Source: Tetmemena sp. SeJ-2015
Taxonomy: Eukaryota > Ciliophora > Spirotrichea > Sporadotrichida > Oxytrichidae
DNA length: 64,000 bases
Direction of reading: 5' to 3'
Assembly (NCBI GenBank): GCA_027382625.1
Contig: JAJKFJ010022828.1
Location: forward strand, 248,001 to 312,000
Every line of letters begins with the position of its first letter. The first letter of the stretch is position 1. Under the pieces are notes generated by a model. The model saw nothing but the letters and a program-made list of their open reading frames with translations, ran no database searches and was not told the origin of the DNA. Positions 1 to 9,501 of the stretch are shown piece by piece. The position numbers and the translations under genes were made by a program.

Positions 1-421
1 GGCGGCTGGCCGAACGGCTGGACGGCGCGGTGGCGCGGGTGCGCGGCAAGACCGATTTCGGCGGCTATCTGGATATCGCCTGCGACTTCGCGCTTTATGG
101 CGCGATCCCGCTGGCTTTTGCCCTGCGCGATCCCTCGAACGCGCTGCCCGCCGCGTTCCTGCTGTTTTCCTTTTACGTCAATGCCGCCTCGTTCCTGGGC
201 TTCGCGATCATGGCCGAGAAGCGGGGATTGAAGACGAGGCGCAAGGGCAAAAGTCGCTGTACTACATGGCCGGGCTGATGGAAGGGGCGGAAACCATTGG
301 TTCTTTCGCGCTTTTTTGCCTGTGGCCGACGGGATTTTCTGCCCTCGCCTGGATCTTTGGCGCGCTGTGCCTGGTCACGGCCTGCGCCCGTATCCTTCTG
401 TCGCGCAAGCTGTTGCGATAG
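1..421 (+). CDS. CDP-alcohol phosphatidyltransferase family protein, 3' part
   Basis: Membrane enzyme family that transfers a phosphoalcohol head group from a CDP-activated lipid or alcohol; the exact substrate cannot be told. The 5' end lies outside the window. The signature D-G-x2-A-R-x8-G-x3-D-x3-D is visible at once (LDGAVARVRGKTDFGGYLD followed by IACD), and hydrophobic segments follow, as expected of this multi-pass family. The reading frame changes near position 235-245, after which the second frame reads through further hydrophobic helices to a TAG at 419-421. The break looks like a one-base error rather than decay. About 115 bases then separate it from clpP. Confidence 0.8.
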   Translation, partial: AAGRTAGRRGGAGARQDRFRRLSGYRLRLRALWRDPAGFCPARSLERAARRVPAVFLLRQCRLVPGLRDHGREAGIEDEAQGQKSLYYMAGLMEGAETIGSFALFCLWPTGFSALAWIFGALCLVTACARILLSRKLLR

Positions 422-535
422 GCGCGCGGCGCGACGCTATGGATCGCCTGCCCTTGCAGCCCCCGCGGCGCGCAACTAAGACTCTGGAAACCTTCCGGCG
501 ATAACGCTGTCCCTCAAGTGGCAAAGGCAGTCCAG

Positions 536-1168
536 ATGCGCGATCCGATCGACACTTACATGAACACCCTCGTGCCGATGGTGGTCGAGCAGACCAGCCG
601 CGGCGAGCGCGCCTATGACATCTATTCGCGCCTGCTGAAGGAGCGGATCATCTTCCTGGCCGGGCCCGTGCATGACGGCATGTCGTCGCTGATCTGCGCG
701 CAGCTGTTGTTCCTTGAAGCGGAAAACCCGTCGAAGGAAATCAGCATGTACATCAACTCGCCCGGTGGCGTGGTGACGTCGGGTCTGTCGATCTATGACA
801 CGATGCAATACATCAAGCCCAAGGTCTCGACCCTTGTGATCGGGCAGGCGGCGTCGATGGGCAGCCTGTTGCTGACCGCGGGCGAAAAGGGGATGCGCTT
901 CTCGCTGCCGAACAGCCGCGTCATGGTTCACCAGCCGTCTGGCGGCTATCAGGGGCAGGCGACGGATATCTGGATCCATGCCCAGGAAACGCTCAAGCTG
1001 AAGCGCCGCCTGAATGAAATCTATGTGAAACACACCGGGCAGAATTACGAAACGGTTGAGGCGGCGCTGGAGCGGGACAATTTCATGTCGGCCGAGGATG
1101 CCAAAGCCTGGGGCCTGATCGACGAGATTCTGGCCGATCGCGGCAAGGCGGACGACGCGGGCAAGTAA
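536..1168 (+). CDS. clpP: ATP-dependent Clp protease proteolytic subunit ClpP
   Basis: Serine protease core of the ClpXP/ClpAP machine in the cytoplasm. The 210-residue product is intact. The catalytic triad is visible as Ser107 in GQAASMGS, His132 in VMVHQPSGG and Asp181 in ERDNFMS. I chose ATG at 536 ([10 protein letters not shown]), the start typical of rhodobacterial ClpP; an in-frame GTG at 518 would add six residues. The partner clpX starts 136 bases downstream on the same strand, the usual arrangement. One of the few uninterrupted genes in this half of the window. Confidence 0.97.
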   Translation: MRDPIDTYMNTLVPMVVEQTSRGERAYDIYSRLLKERIIFLAGPVHDGMSSLICAQLLFLEAENPSKEISMYINSPGGVVTSGLSIYDTMQYIKPKVSTLVIGQAASMGSLLLTAGEKGMRFSLPNSRVMVHQPSGGYQGQATDIWIHAQETLKLKRRLNEIYVKHTGQNYETVEAALERDNFMSAEDAKAWGLIDEILADRGKADDAGK

Positions 1169-1304
1169 GGCCGCACCGCCCGGCTGGCAGGGGTGCCAAG
1201 GGCGTTTTGACATTGTGGTGGTCTGGGGCTTGTCCTAGACTTCCACGCGAATGGCACGGGCAGGGGGCTGCGCAACAGGCGCGGCGGACGGCAGAGGGCA
1301 ACGG

Positions 1305-2579
1305 ATGGCTACCAATTCGGGCGACAGCAAGAACACCCTCTACTGTTCGTTCTGCGGCAAGAGCCAGCACGAGGTCCGCAAGTTGATCCCCGGCCGACCG
1401 TGTTCATCTGCGATGAATGCGTCGAACTGTGCATGGACATCATCCGCGAGGAGAACAAGACCTCGGGTCTCAAGACCACGGATGGCGTGCCGACCCCGCG
1501 CGAAATCTGCAAGGTGCTGGACGACTATGTGATCGGGCAGATCCACGCCAAGCGCGTGCTGTCGGTGGCGGTGCATAACCACTACAAGCGCCTGAACCAT
1601 TCGTCGAAAACCGATATCGAACTGTCCAAATCCAACATCCTGCTGATCGGCCCCACCGGCTGCGGCAAGACGCTGCTGGCGCAGACGCTGGCGCGGATTC
1701 TGGATGTGCCCTTCACCATGGCCGATGCGACCACGCTGACCGAGGCCGGTTATGTGGGCGAGGATGTCGAGAACATCATCCTCAAGCTGTTGCAGGCCAG
1801 CGAATACAACGTGGAACGGGCGCAGCGCGGCATCGTCTATATCGACGAGGTCGACAAGATCACGCGCAAGTCGGACAACCCCAGCATCACCCGTGACGTG
1901 TCGGGCGAGGGGGTGCAGCAGGCGCTGCTGAAGATCATGGAAGGCACCGTCGCAAGCGTGCCGCCGCAGGGCGGGCGCAAGCATCCGCAGCAGGAATTCC
2001 TGCAGGTGGATACGACGAACATCCTGTTCATCTGTGGCGGCGCTTTTGCCGGTCTGGAAAAGATCATCGCGCAGCGCGGCAAGGGAAGCGGCATCGGCTT
2101 TGGCGCCGAGGTCAAGGACCCGGAAGCGCGCGGTGCGGGGGAACTGTTCCGTGAGCTGGAGCCGGAGGATCTGCTGAAATTCGGCCTGATCCCGGAATTC
2201 GTCGGCCGTCTGCCGGTCGTCGCAACGCTGGAAGACCTGGATGAAGCGGCGTTGGTCACCATCCTGACCGAGCCGAAGAACGCGCTGGTCAAGCAATACC
2301 AGCGGCTGTTCGACATCGAGGGCGTGAAGCTGACCTTTACCCCCGATGCGCTGATCGCGATTGCCAAACGCGCCATCAAACGCAAGACCGGCGCGCGGGG
2401 CCTGCGGTCGATCATGGAAGATATCCTGCTGGATACGATGTTCGAACTGCCCGGCATGGGGAATGTCTCGGAAGTCGTGGTCTCGGACGAGGCGTGAACA
2501 ATGGCGCGAAGCCGCTCTGGTGCATACCGAAGCGAAGAAAAAGGAAACCCCCGGCGGGGTGAGGCCGATGCCGGGGTAA
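1305..2579 (+). CDS. clpX: ATP-dependent Clp protease ATPase subunit ClpX
   Basis: AAA+ unfoldase that delivers substrates to ClpP. The N-terminal zinc-binding domain shows [11 protein letters not shown] and then [10 protein letters not shown]; Walker A is GPTGCGKT, Walker B is VYIDEVDKI, and the C-terminal part [14 protein letters not shown] is typical. The frame changes once near 1390, inside the zinc domain, and the main frame then stops at 2495-2497. ClpX normally has roughly 20 more residues; these are readable in other frames (AKPL, then [13 protein letters not shown]), so I extend the gene to the TAA at 2577-2579. Breaks in an essential gene imply sequence errors. A hairpin terminator follows directly. 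Confidence 0.93.
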
Positions 2580-2589
2580 AGGACCATCG

Positions 2590-2618
2590 CGCCGCTCCTG
2601 TCCGGGGGCGGCGTTTTT
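2590..2618 (+). terminator. Rho-independent terminator after clpX
   Basis: CGCCGC at 2590-2595 pairs with GCGGCG at 2608-2613, followed immediately by five T at 2614-2618. It begins 11 bases after the proposed clpX stop and ends the clpP-clpX unit. Confidence 0.75.
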
Positions 2619-2640
2619 CATTGACCAGAAGGGGAAGGCC

Positions 2641-3015
2641 ATGACCATCCACCGCATTTCAACCGGATCGACCTGGGAGCCGAAGATCGGCTATTGCCGC
2701 GCGGTGTGGCGGGGGGCTGGGTGCATGTTTCCGGCACGACCGCACCGACCATGCGACCGGCACGATCCCCGAAAGCGTGACCGAGCAATGCGCCTGGCGC
2801 TGAAGATCATCGGCGACGCACTGGCGCAGGCGGGGCAGCTTCGCCGATGTCGTGCGGGTGCAGTATATCCTGCCGACGCAACGATTTCGCGCCCTGCTGG
2901 CCGCTTCTGTCGGCCACTTCGCCGCCAACCCGCCTGCGGCGACGATGATCGAGGCCGGGCTGATCGACAGCCGCCACAGGATCGAGATCGAGTGACGGCG
3001 CTGCTGCCCGGCTGA
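2641..3015 (+). CDS. RidA/YjgF family protein, frame broken
   Basis: RidA proteins hydrolyse reactive enamine/imine intermediates released by PLP enzymes; this may be a RidA paralogue. It starts with ATG at 2641 ([22 protein letters not shown]). The family pattern continues across frames: WVHVSGTT, then [32 protein letters not shown], and the C-terminal [13 protein letters not shown] before EIEVTALLPG and the TGA at 3013-3015. At least four frame changes are needed in 375 bases. The reconstructed length, about 124 residues, fits the family. Decay cannot be excluded, but the density of breaks matches the surrounding housekeeping genes. Confidence 0.75.
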   Translation: MTIHRISTGSTWEPKIGYCRAVWRGAGCMFPARPHRPCDRHDPRKRDRAMRLALKIIGDALAQAGQLRRCRAGAVYPADATISRPAGRFCRPLRRQPACGDDDRGRADRQPPQDRDRVTALLPG

Positions 3016-3024
3016 CCGCCGCCG

Positions 3025-3315
3025 TCAGGCCGCGACGGGGCGGTCCAGTCCAGCCGCTCGAACCCTCGCGATGGGCCGAAGATCGCCAGATGCTTGTCGA
3101 TGACGTGCCGGGCCTGATCCAGTTGGGCGGCGTCGGCGATCCAAAGCTGCACGGTCAGCGATCCGGCCCGCCTTGGCCTCGAACCGCCGAAACCCACTGG
3201 CCCGACCTGACGTGGCGTCGAATTCGACCGCGATCTTATGGGCGAAATGCTTGCAAAGCTGCTGCAGATAGCCAGACGCCTTGGGGCTGGCAAAGCTGCC
3301 GGTGGTGGTGATCAT
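3025..3315 (-). CDS. DUF2218 domain protein
   Basis: Small cytoplasmic protein of unknown function, about 96 residues. The N-terminus reads MITTTGSFASPKASGYLQQL followed by CKHFAHKIAVEFDATSGR, the hallmark of DUF2218. The frame changes near 3190, after which AAQLDQARHVIDKHLAIFG and GFERLDWT, the typical end, are readable. It converges with the RidA-like gene, the two stops lying about ten bases apart. No function can be inferred from context. Confidence 0.7.
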   Translation of the reverse strand: MITTTGSFASPKASGYLQQLCKHFAHKIAVEFDATSGRASGFRRFEAKAGRIADRAALDRRRRPTGSGPARHRQASGDLRPIARVRAAGLDRPVAA

Positions 3316-3439
3316 TCTGTGGTCCTTTCACTTCTGTTTCCAACGGATGCCCCGCGGATTTCCGTCGTGCCGCATGGCTTGCACTGGACCTTGCCTGCCC
3401 GGCTTGTATAAGGGGGCTGACGAGATGGAGGCATGGCCG

Positions 3440-3814
3440 ATGTATTTCCTCAAGCGCCTGTTGACCTGGTGGAACAGCCAGACGCTGAACACCCAGATTT
3501 TCACCGCCCGCAAGGGTGTGAAAGTCGGCGAGGACGAACAGGGCAATGCCTATTACCGCACCGCCGATGGCAAGCGCCGCTGGGTGATCTTCAACGGCGA
3601 GATCCGAAGGCCAGCCGCATCGCCCCCGATTGGCACGGCTGGCTGCACCACACTGGGACAGCCGCCGACGAAGCGCACCGCTGCCCACAAGCCCTGGGAA
3701 AGAGCCGCATCGAGGAAAACCTGACCGGCACCGATCTGGCCTATGCGCCGCCGGTTCGATCCGCCGGGCCGAACCCGGCCGCGGCGCGATTATGAGGCCT
3801 GGCAGCCGGAATGA
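3440..3814 (+). CDS. NADH:ubiquinone oxidoreductase accessory subunit NDUFA12 family
   Basis: Accessory subunit of respiratory complex I, peripheral on the cytoplasmic side of the membrane. It begins MYFLKRLLTWWNSQTLNTQ at 3440; GNAYYRTADGKRRWVIFNGE follows, then, after frame changes near 3605 and 3650, ASRIAPDWHGWLHH, KRTAAHKPWE and LTGTDLAYAPP. The reconstructed protein is about 125 residues, normal for the family. Its TGA (3812-3814) overlaps the mlaD start as ATGA, so the two are probably translationally coupled. This neighbourhood is the usual one in Rhodobacteraceae. Confidence 0.85.
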
Positions 3815-4293
3815 GCCGTTTCGCCGCCGAAGTCGCGGCCGGTGCGGCTGTGCTGGTCCTTGCGGGCGCTTTCGCCTTTTACGCGGCGCAGGGCGCGGGG
3901 CTGACCGCATCTTCGGGGGCAAGCTATCCGCTCAAGGCCTCGTTCCGGTCGGTCGACGGCATTTCGGTCGGGTCGGATGTGCGGTTGGCGGGCGTCAAGG
4001 TCGGCACGATCAGCAATCTGGTGCTGAACCCGCAGACCTTCATGGCCGATGCGACCGTGATGCTGCGCCAGGACATCCAGCTTCCCACCGACAGCGCGAT
4101 CCTGATCTCGTCCGAGGGGCTTCTGGGCGGAAACTTCGTCGAGATCGTGCCGGGCGGCGCGCCCGACAATCTGGCGCCGGGCGATGAGATCGAGGATACC
4201 CAGGGCGCGGTCAGCCTGATTTCGCTGCTGATGAAATTCGTCGGCGGCCAATCCGACAAACCCACTGACGCCGCGCCGGAGAACGGTGGATGA
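3811..4293 (+). CDS. mlaD: Outer membrane lipid asymmetry maintenance protein MlaD
   Basis: Inner-membrane-anchored substrate-binding component of the Mla phospholipid transport system. The intact 160-residue product has an N-terminal transmembrane helix (about residues 8-26) and one MCE domain (about 38-118) with SVDGISVGSDVRLAGVKVG and the LISSEGLLGGNFVEI region. It overlaps the upstream gene at ATGA and the downstream DUF2155 gene at 4290-4293, again ATGA. The partner genes mlaE and mlaF are not in this window. Confidence 0.92.
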   Translation: MSRFAAEVAAGAAVLVLAGAFAFYAAQGAGLTASSGASYPLKASFRSVDGISVGSDVRLAGVKVGTISNLVLNPQTFMADATVMLRQDIQLPTDSAILISSEGLLGGNFVEIVPGGAPDNLAPGDEIEDTQGAVSLISLLMKFVGGQSDKPTDAAPENGG

Positions 4294-4707
4294 AGGCGCT
4301 CGCGGCCCTTCTTCTCAGCGCCGCCCCGGCGCTGGCGCAGGGCTATTCCGATGCCCAGGGCGGCGTGGTGCGCTGGCTCGACAAGCTGACCAATCAGACC
4401 GGCGATGTCGAACTGCAACGGGGCCAGTCGGCCACCAACGGGCGACTGACCATCCAGCTCGATGCCTGCCGCTATCCCAGCGACAACCCGGCCGCCGAGG
4501 CCGAGGCGCATCTGACCATCCTTGATTCCACCCGCGACGCCCCGGTCTTCACCGGCTGGATGCTGGCCTCGTCGCCCGCGCTTTCGGCGCTGGACCACCC
4601 GCGCTACGACGTCTGGGTGCTGCGCTGTGTGGTGCCTGGCTATGAGCCGCCAGAGGTCGCGCCGGATGCGCCCGGCCGATGCCACGACCGAAGGCGACGG
4701 GCAGTAG
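4290..4707 (+). CDS. DUF2155 domain protein, secreted
   Basis: Exported protein of unknown function. It has a signal peptide (MKALAALLLSAAPALAQ) and then WLDKLTNQTGDVELQRGQS, LTIQLDACRYP, FTGWMLASSPALSALDHPRY and DVWVLRC, diagnostic for DUF2155. The frame changes near 4670 and the remaining tail ends at TGA 4705-4707. The start overlaps the mlaD stop (ATGA), so it belongs to the NDUFA12-mlaD operon. It converges on aat, whose 3' end it probably overlaps. Confidence 0.85.
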
Positions 4708-5288
4708 CCTTCGGGAAAGAAGGTCGCGTCGCGCCCCAGCGCGTCCTGCAGCAGCCTGCGATAGGCGGCGCGGGGGATCTCGACCCGCCAATGGGCCAGA
4801 TGCGGCGTCAGGAATTGCGTGTCAAACAGCATGAACCCGCCCGCCCGCAGGCGATGCACCGCATAGGCCAGCGCCAGCTTTGACGCATCCGTCCGGCGCG
4901 AAAACATCGACTCGCCAAAAAAGGGCCCGCCGCCAGGGCAGCCGAAGCCCGCCGCCCGCCAGCCGACCTCGCCAGACCCGACCGAGTGGGCGAAGCCCAT
5001 TTCATGAAATTTTGGGAAAAGGGGGAAGGGGGGGCGTTGATCCAGGTCTCTTCGGGGTGGGCGCAGGCGCGAACAACCTCTGGGAAATCGCAATTTGTTC
5101 GAATTGTGTAATTTCTCTGCCTGATTTGGCGTAAAAGACTGCGGGAAATGTGGAATCCCTGTAGGGGCAGGATACCGCGTTGCTTGGGATCGACCCAATG
5201 GAAATCCTGCGCATCGCGCCCCTCGGCCAGGGGTGCCCATGGCATAGGCGTTCAGCAGAATTTCGGGGGTGATCTCGGCGGCGTCCAT
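4640..5288 (-). CDS. aat: Leucyl/phenylalanyl-tRNA--protein transferase
   Basis: Adds Leu or Phe from tRNA to proteins with N-terminal Lys or Arg, marking them for ClpAP degradation. The start ATG at 5288 gives MDAAEITPEILLNAYAMG. The core is readable across frames: FHWVDPKQRGILPL, FHISRSLLRQIRQ, CAHPEETWIN, FFGESMFSRRTDASKLAL and GGFMLFDTQFLTPHL. Frame changes lie near 5230, 5010 and 4950, partly in G and A runs. The exact C-terminus is unclear; one frame ends at 4640, and the 3' end overlaps the convergent DUF2155 gene by a few tens of bases. Confidence in identity is high, in the end low. Confidence 0.85.
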
Positions 5289-5339
5289 CAGGCGAACCGA
5301 AGCACGGCGCGACGCCCGATGCAGGACGCGGCCCCTTCA

Positions 5340-5395
5340 TCGCGACGCAAATATCCTGCGGGGCGGTCCGGAGGGGTGCAAAACCCCTCCGGGGA
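5340..5395 (-). repeat. Interspersed hairpin element with GGATATTT core, copy 1
   Basis: Read on the minus strand: hairpin CCGGAGGGG / CCCCTCCGG (5368-5392, 9-bp stem, loop TTTTGCA), then GGACCG and AGGATATTT (5349-5357). It lies between accC and aat in their direction of transcription, about 40 bases after the accC stop. Four further copies occur near 15.2, 41.5, 44.1 and 46.6 kb. Copy 2 has the identical loop TTTTGCA. Confidence 0.75.
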
Positions 5396-5433
5396 GGCGG
5401 CCGGGAAAAGCGGCCGCAGAACCGGATTCCGGT

Positions 5434-6780
5434 TCAGCCGAACTGGGCGGCGAGCCATTTTTCCAGCCAGTGGATGTTGTAGTCGCCCGACTGGATGTCG
5501 GGCTCGGCCAGAAGTGCGTGGAAGAGCGGCACCGTGGTCTCGATCCCGTCCACCACCAGCTCTGACAGGGCGCGCTGGAGGCGCGACAGCGCCTCGGGGC
5601 GGTCGCGGCCGTGGACGATGAGTTTGCCGATCAGGCTGTCGTAATAGGGCGGGATCGAATAGCCGCCGTAAAGCGCCGAATCCATGCGCACGCCAAGCCC
5701 GCCGGGGGCGTGGAACACGCGCACCTTGCCGGGGCAGGGCGAGAAGTTCGGCAGTTTTTCGGCGTTGATCCGCACCTCGATCGCGTGGCCGTTGATTTCG
5801 AGGTCGGATTGTTCGAAGGACATCGGCAGGCCCGCCGCGACGCGGATCTGTTCGCGCACGAGGTCGACGCCGAAGATCGCTTCGGTCACGGGGTGTTCGA
5901 CCTGAAGGCGGGTGTTCATTTCGATGAAGTAGAACTTGCCGTCCTCATACAGGAATTCGACCGTGCCCGCGCCGATGTAGTTGATTTTCGCCACGGCCTC
6001 GGCGCAGATCGCGCCGATTTCCGAGCGCATCTTGGGGGTGATGGCGGGGCCGGGCGCTTCCTCGAACACCTTTTGGTGGCGGCGCTGGAGCGAGCAATCG
6101 CGCTCGCCCAAATGGACGGCCTTGCCCTTGCCGTCGCCAAAGACCTGAATCTCGATATGGCGGGGCTTTTGGAGGTATTTCTCGATATAGACTTCGTCAT
6201 TGCCGAAGGCGGCTTTGGCCTCGGACCGGGCGGTGCGGAAGGCGACTTCGAGTTCCTCGGCGTTTTTTGCGACCTTCATGCCGCGACCGCCGCCGCCTGC
6301 GGTGGCCTTGATGATGACCGGAAAGCCGATCTCGCCGGCCACTTTCAGCGCGGTCTCGACATCGGGCACGCCGCCATCGCTGCCCGGCACGACCGGAATT
6401 CCCAGCGCTTTGGCCGTTTCCTTGGCGGTGATCTTGTCGCCCATGATGCGGATATGTTCCGCCGAAGGGCCGATGAAGGTGATGCCGTGATCCTCGAGCG
6501 CCTGGGCGAAGGCGGCGTTTTCCGACAGGAAGCCGTAGCCCGGATGGACGGCCTGCGCCCCCGTGATCTCGCAGGCCGAGATGATCGCGGCCTTGTTGAG
6601 ATAGGAGTTGGTCGAGGAGGCGGGGCCGATGCAGACGGATTCGTCGGCCATGCGCACATGCATCGCGTCGGCGTCGGCGGTGGAATGGACGGCGACCGAC
6701 TTGATCCCCATTTCCCTTGCCGCGCGGATCACGCGCAGCGCAATCTCGCCGCGGTTGGCGATCAGGATCTTTTCGAACAT
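5434..6780 (-). CDS. accC: Acetyl-CoA carboxylase biotin carboxylase subunit AccC
   Basis: Carboxylates biotin on AccB using ATP and bicarbonate, the first step of fatty acid synthesis. The intact 448-residue protein begins [20 protein letters not shown]. The ATP-grasp glycine loop [12 protein letters not shown], the [20 protein letters not shown] segment and the catalytic [14 protein letters not shown] are all present. It lies 12 bases after accB in the same direction, the standard operon. One of the longest intact genes here, showing that the frame breaks elsewhere are patchy. Confidence 0.97.
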   Translation of the reverse strand: MFEKILIANRGEIALRVIRAAREMGIKSVAVHSTADADAMHVRMADESVCIGPASSTNSYLNKAAIISACEITGAQAVHPGYGFLSENAAFAQALEDHGITFIGPSAEHIRIMGDKITAKETAKALGIPVVPGSDGGVPDVETALKVAGEIGFPVIIKATAGGGGRGMKVAKNAEELEVAFRTARSEAKAAFGNDEVYIEKYLQKPRHIEIQVFGDGKGKAVHLGERDCSLQRRHQKVFEEAPGPAITPKMRSEIGAICAEAVAKINYIGAGTVEFLYEDGKFYFIEMNTRLQVEHPVTEAIFGVDLVREQIRVAAGLPMSFEQSDLEINGHAIEVRINAEKLPNFSPCPGKVRVFHAPGGLGVRMDSALYGGYSIPPYYDSLIGKLIVHGRDRPEALSRLQRALSELVVDGIETTVPLFHALLAEPDIQSGDYNIHWLEKWLAAQFG

Positions 6781-6792
6781 GGCGCGTGCCCC

Positions 6793-7253
6793 TTATTCGA
6801 TGATCAGCAGCGGCGCGCCGTATTCGACCGGGCCCGCGTCATCGCCGGTCTTCACGGTGCCCGCGCGCGGGGCGGGGATGTGGTTCATCGTCTTCATCGC
6901 TTCGATGATGAGGACGGTCTGACCCTCGGCCACGGTGGCGCCGACGGTGATGAAGGGCGCCCCCGGCTCGCGTGCCAAGACCGTGCCCACCATGGGCGAG
7001 GTCACAGCACCGGGATGCTGGCTGGGGTCTTCCGAGACGGCGGCGCGGCAGGGGCGGCGGCGGCAGGGCCGGCCAGGGCCGGGCGCATAGGCGGGGGCCG
7101 CGACGACCGTCGCCTGCTTCACACGCGGACCTCAAGGCTGTCATCCTCGCCATATTCGCGTTTCACCGCGATCTCGGTCAGCTCGTTCTTGTTCAGCAGC
7201 TCGGCCAGGGCCGAGATGAAGGCGACGTCGGCGTCGGGAGAGTTCTTGCTCAT
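6793..7253 (-). CDS. accB: Biotin carboxyl carrier protein of acetyl-CoA carboxylase
   Basis: Carries the biotin that shuttles CO2 between carboxylase and carboxyltransferase. It starts MSKNSPDADVAFISALAELL at 7253. The biotinyl domain at the C-terminus shows TSPMVGTV, FITVGATVAEGQ and the biotinylation motif IEAMKTMN (the Lys is modified). Frame changes near 7120 (end of the first segment) and within the Pro/Ala-rich linker (7040-7080), with small losses around 6990 and 6830, break it. The gene is essential, so these are presumably sequence errors. It is directly upstream of accC. Confidence 0.9.
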
Positions 7254-7480
7254 GCCATCCTCGATTGGTCTTTTGCGTGGCCAGGCCGCAGGCCGGCGGG
7301 ATTGAGTGCTTATAGGGCAGGGCGGGCAGGGTGAAAAGCGCCCATTCCAGCGGCAATTGCGGGAAAGCGTTCTGGCGCTGGCGGCAAAAGCGCGATCCGG
7401 AAAATTTACCGTTTGATAAAATATCGACCCTGTGAGACGCTGATTCCAAAGAAGCCAGAGCCAGGGAGGCCCGAGCCGCA
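7254..7480. promoter_or_regulatory. Divergent intergenic region between accB and preT
   Basis: 227 bases between two divergent operons, so it must hold both promoters. AT-rich stretches are rare in this window, but one occurs at about 7400-7430 (aaaatttaccgtttgataaa), close to preT, and is the best place for a preT promoter or operator. No RutR-type TGACC-N4-GGTCA site is visible here, unlike at 13.8 kb. Confidence 0.35.
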
Positions 7481-8791
7481 ATGACCAACAGCCCGCTGAC
7501 GCCGGGAATCGCCCCCGCACGTCTGCCCGCCGACCAGCTTGCCGCGAATTTCGGCGACCACACGCCGCCTTTCGACGCGCATGAGGCCCATGTCGCCGCC
7601 GATCGCTGCTATTTCTGCCACGATGCGCCCTGCATGACGGCATGTCCGACGGGAATCGATATTCCGCTGTTCATCCGCCAGATCGCCACGGGAACGCCCG
7701 AGGCGGCGGCGCGGACGATTCTGTGACAGAACATCCTTGGCGGCATGTGCGCGCGGGTCTGCCCGACCGAGACGCTGTGCGAAGAGGTCTGCGTGCGCGA
7801 GGTGGCCGAAGGCAAGCCCGTCGAGATCGGGCGGCTGCAACGCTATGCGACCGATACCGCCATGGTGCAGGGCCATCCGTTCACGCGCGGGACTGCGACC
7901 GGCAAGAAGGTCGCCGTGGTCGGCGCGGGGCCTGCGGGTCTGGCCTGCGCGCACCGTCTGGCGATGAAGGGCCATGCGGTCACCGTCTATGACCGGCGGC
8001 CCAAGGCGGGCGGGCTGAATGAGTATGGCATCGCCAGTTACAAGGCGGTGGATGGTTTTGCCCAGCGCGAGGTCGACTGGCTTCTGGCCATTGGCGGCAT
8101 CGAGTTGCGGCTTGGGGTCGATGTCGGCCGCGATGTGACGCTGCAGACGCTGCGCGACAGCCATGATGCGGTCTTCCTGGGCGTCGGCCTGCAAGGCGTC
8201 ATGCCTGGCGGGCGGCGCGAGGATCTGGACGGGGTCCGTGATGCGGTCGATTTCATCGCCGAACTGCGTCAGGCCAAGGACATGGCCAGCCTGCCCGTCG
8301 GGCGCGATGTCGTGGTGATCGGCGGCGGCATGACGGCGGTGGATGCGGCGGTGCAGTCGAAACTGCTGGGGGCCGAGAATGTCACCATCGTCTACCGGCG
8401 CGGGCGCGACAGGATGTCGGCCTCGGTGGATGAGCAGGACCATGCCGTCCAGGCGGGCGTGCGCATCATCCACAATGCCGCCCCGTTGCGCGTGACCGGC
8501 GCGGGTCGGGCCGAGGCGGTGGAGTTCGCCTATACCGCAGAAGGCGCGGGCGGGCTGACGCTCTTGGGTCAGGGCTTCACGCTCAAGGCCGATCAGGTGT
8601 TCAAAGCCATCGGCCAGACCCTTGCCGACCTGCCTGCCGGGCTTGAGGCCGGGGCAAAGCTGGGCGCCTTGCCCGCAGGCGTCTGGGCGGGCGGCGATTG
8701 CGCGGGCGGTGGCGAGGATCTGACCGTGACCGCCGTGGCCGAGGGGCGGGATGCCGCCGAGGCCATAGATGCAGCGCTTACGGGCGCGTGA
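7481..8791 (+). CDS. preT: NAD(P)-dependent dihydropyrimidine dehydrogenase subunit PreT, with in-frame TGA
   Basis: Flavin and Fe-S subunit that passes electrons from NAD(P)H to PreA for reduction of uracil/thymine. Cys clusters CYFCHDAPCMTACPTGIDI and MCARVCPTETLCEEVC are near the N-terminus; FAD site VVGAGPAGLACAHRLA and NAD(P) site VIGGGMTAVDAA follow. Both halves are in the same frame but separated by a TGA at 7724-7726 (ARTIL-stop-QNILGGMCARVC). Unlike the other breaks this is a substitution-like nonsense codon. The start is ATG at 7481. preA lies 0.7 kb downstream with a DedA-type gene between. Confidence 0.9.
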
Positions 8792-8857
8792 TGGCCGCGC
8801 TTTCCCCTTGCCATATGCTGCGGGCGCATCCTATGCCGGGCCGGGCAAGAGGTGCAT

Positions 8858-9390
8858 ATGAGCGGCTGGATCGACACCATCATCGGCTTCATCGAGGCCA
8901 ACCAGGCCTGGGCGCCGTGGATCATCCTGGTGTTCTCGATCGGCGAGAACACCGCCTTCCTGTCGATCGTCCTGCCCTCGACTGCCGTTCTGGTGGCGAC
9001 CGGGCGCTGGCGGCGGCGGGGGCGCTGAGCTTTACCGGGATCTTCTGGGCGCGGTTGTCGGCGCGCTGATCGGATCGTTTGGTCCTACTGGCTGGCCTGA
9101 AATACGGCGATGCGATCCTGCGGATGTGGCCCGTGCGCAACCACCCCGAATGGGTGGCCAAGACGAACCAGTTCTTTCAGAAGTACGGGGCGGCCACGGT
9201 TTTCCTGGGCCATTTCGTCACCTTCCTGCGCCCGGTCGTCTTTCTGATGGCGGGCATGAGCCGGATGAGCTTTGCCTCCTTCGCTTTGTGGAACACGCTG
9301 GGCTGTCTGGTCTGGGCCTGGGCCGTGCCGAAAGTGGGCGAAGTCGGCGGCTATCTGATCGGCTGGATCTGGTCCTACTTCACCGGCTGA
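8858..9390 (+). CDS. DedA family membrane protein
   Basis: Polytopic inner-membrane protein of the DedA/SNARE-associated family, linked in other bacteria to lipid carrier flipping and membrane homeostasis. It starts MSGWIDTIIGFIEANQAWAP at 8858 and reads GENTAFLSIVLPSTAVLV, then after frame changes near 9000 and 9075 LKYGDAILRMWPVRNHPEW, the family motif FLGHFVTFLRPVVFLMAG, and the closing GYLIGWIWSYFTG. The reconstructed length is about 178 residues. It sits between preT and preA on the same strand; a role in pyrimidine use is possible but not shown. Confidence 0.85.
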
Positions 9391-9501
9391 CCTTCCGTAC
9401 TTCCGAAGCGGTCTGGCGGGCTGATCCCCGCCGCTTGTCCGGGCGCGGCCCGGGCGTCTGTTGTAATTCCCTTCTCCCAGCCCAACGCAAGGAGGCCCGT
9501 C

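Noticed and set aside
7724..7726. Selenocysteine at the preT TGA
   Set aside because: No SECIS-like stem directly after the codon, the position is not a catalytic Cys in this family, and no sel genes are in the window.
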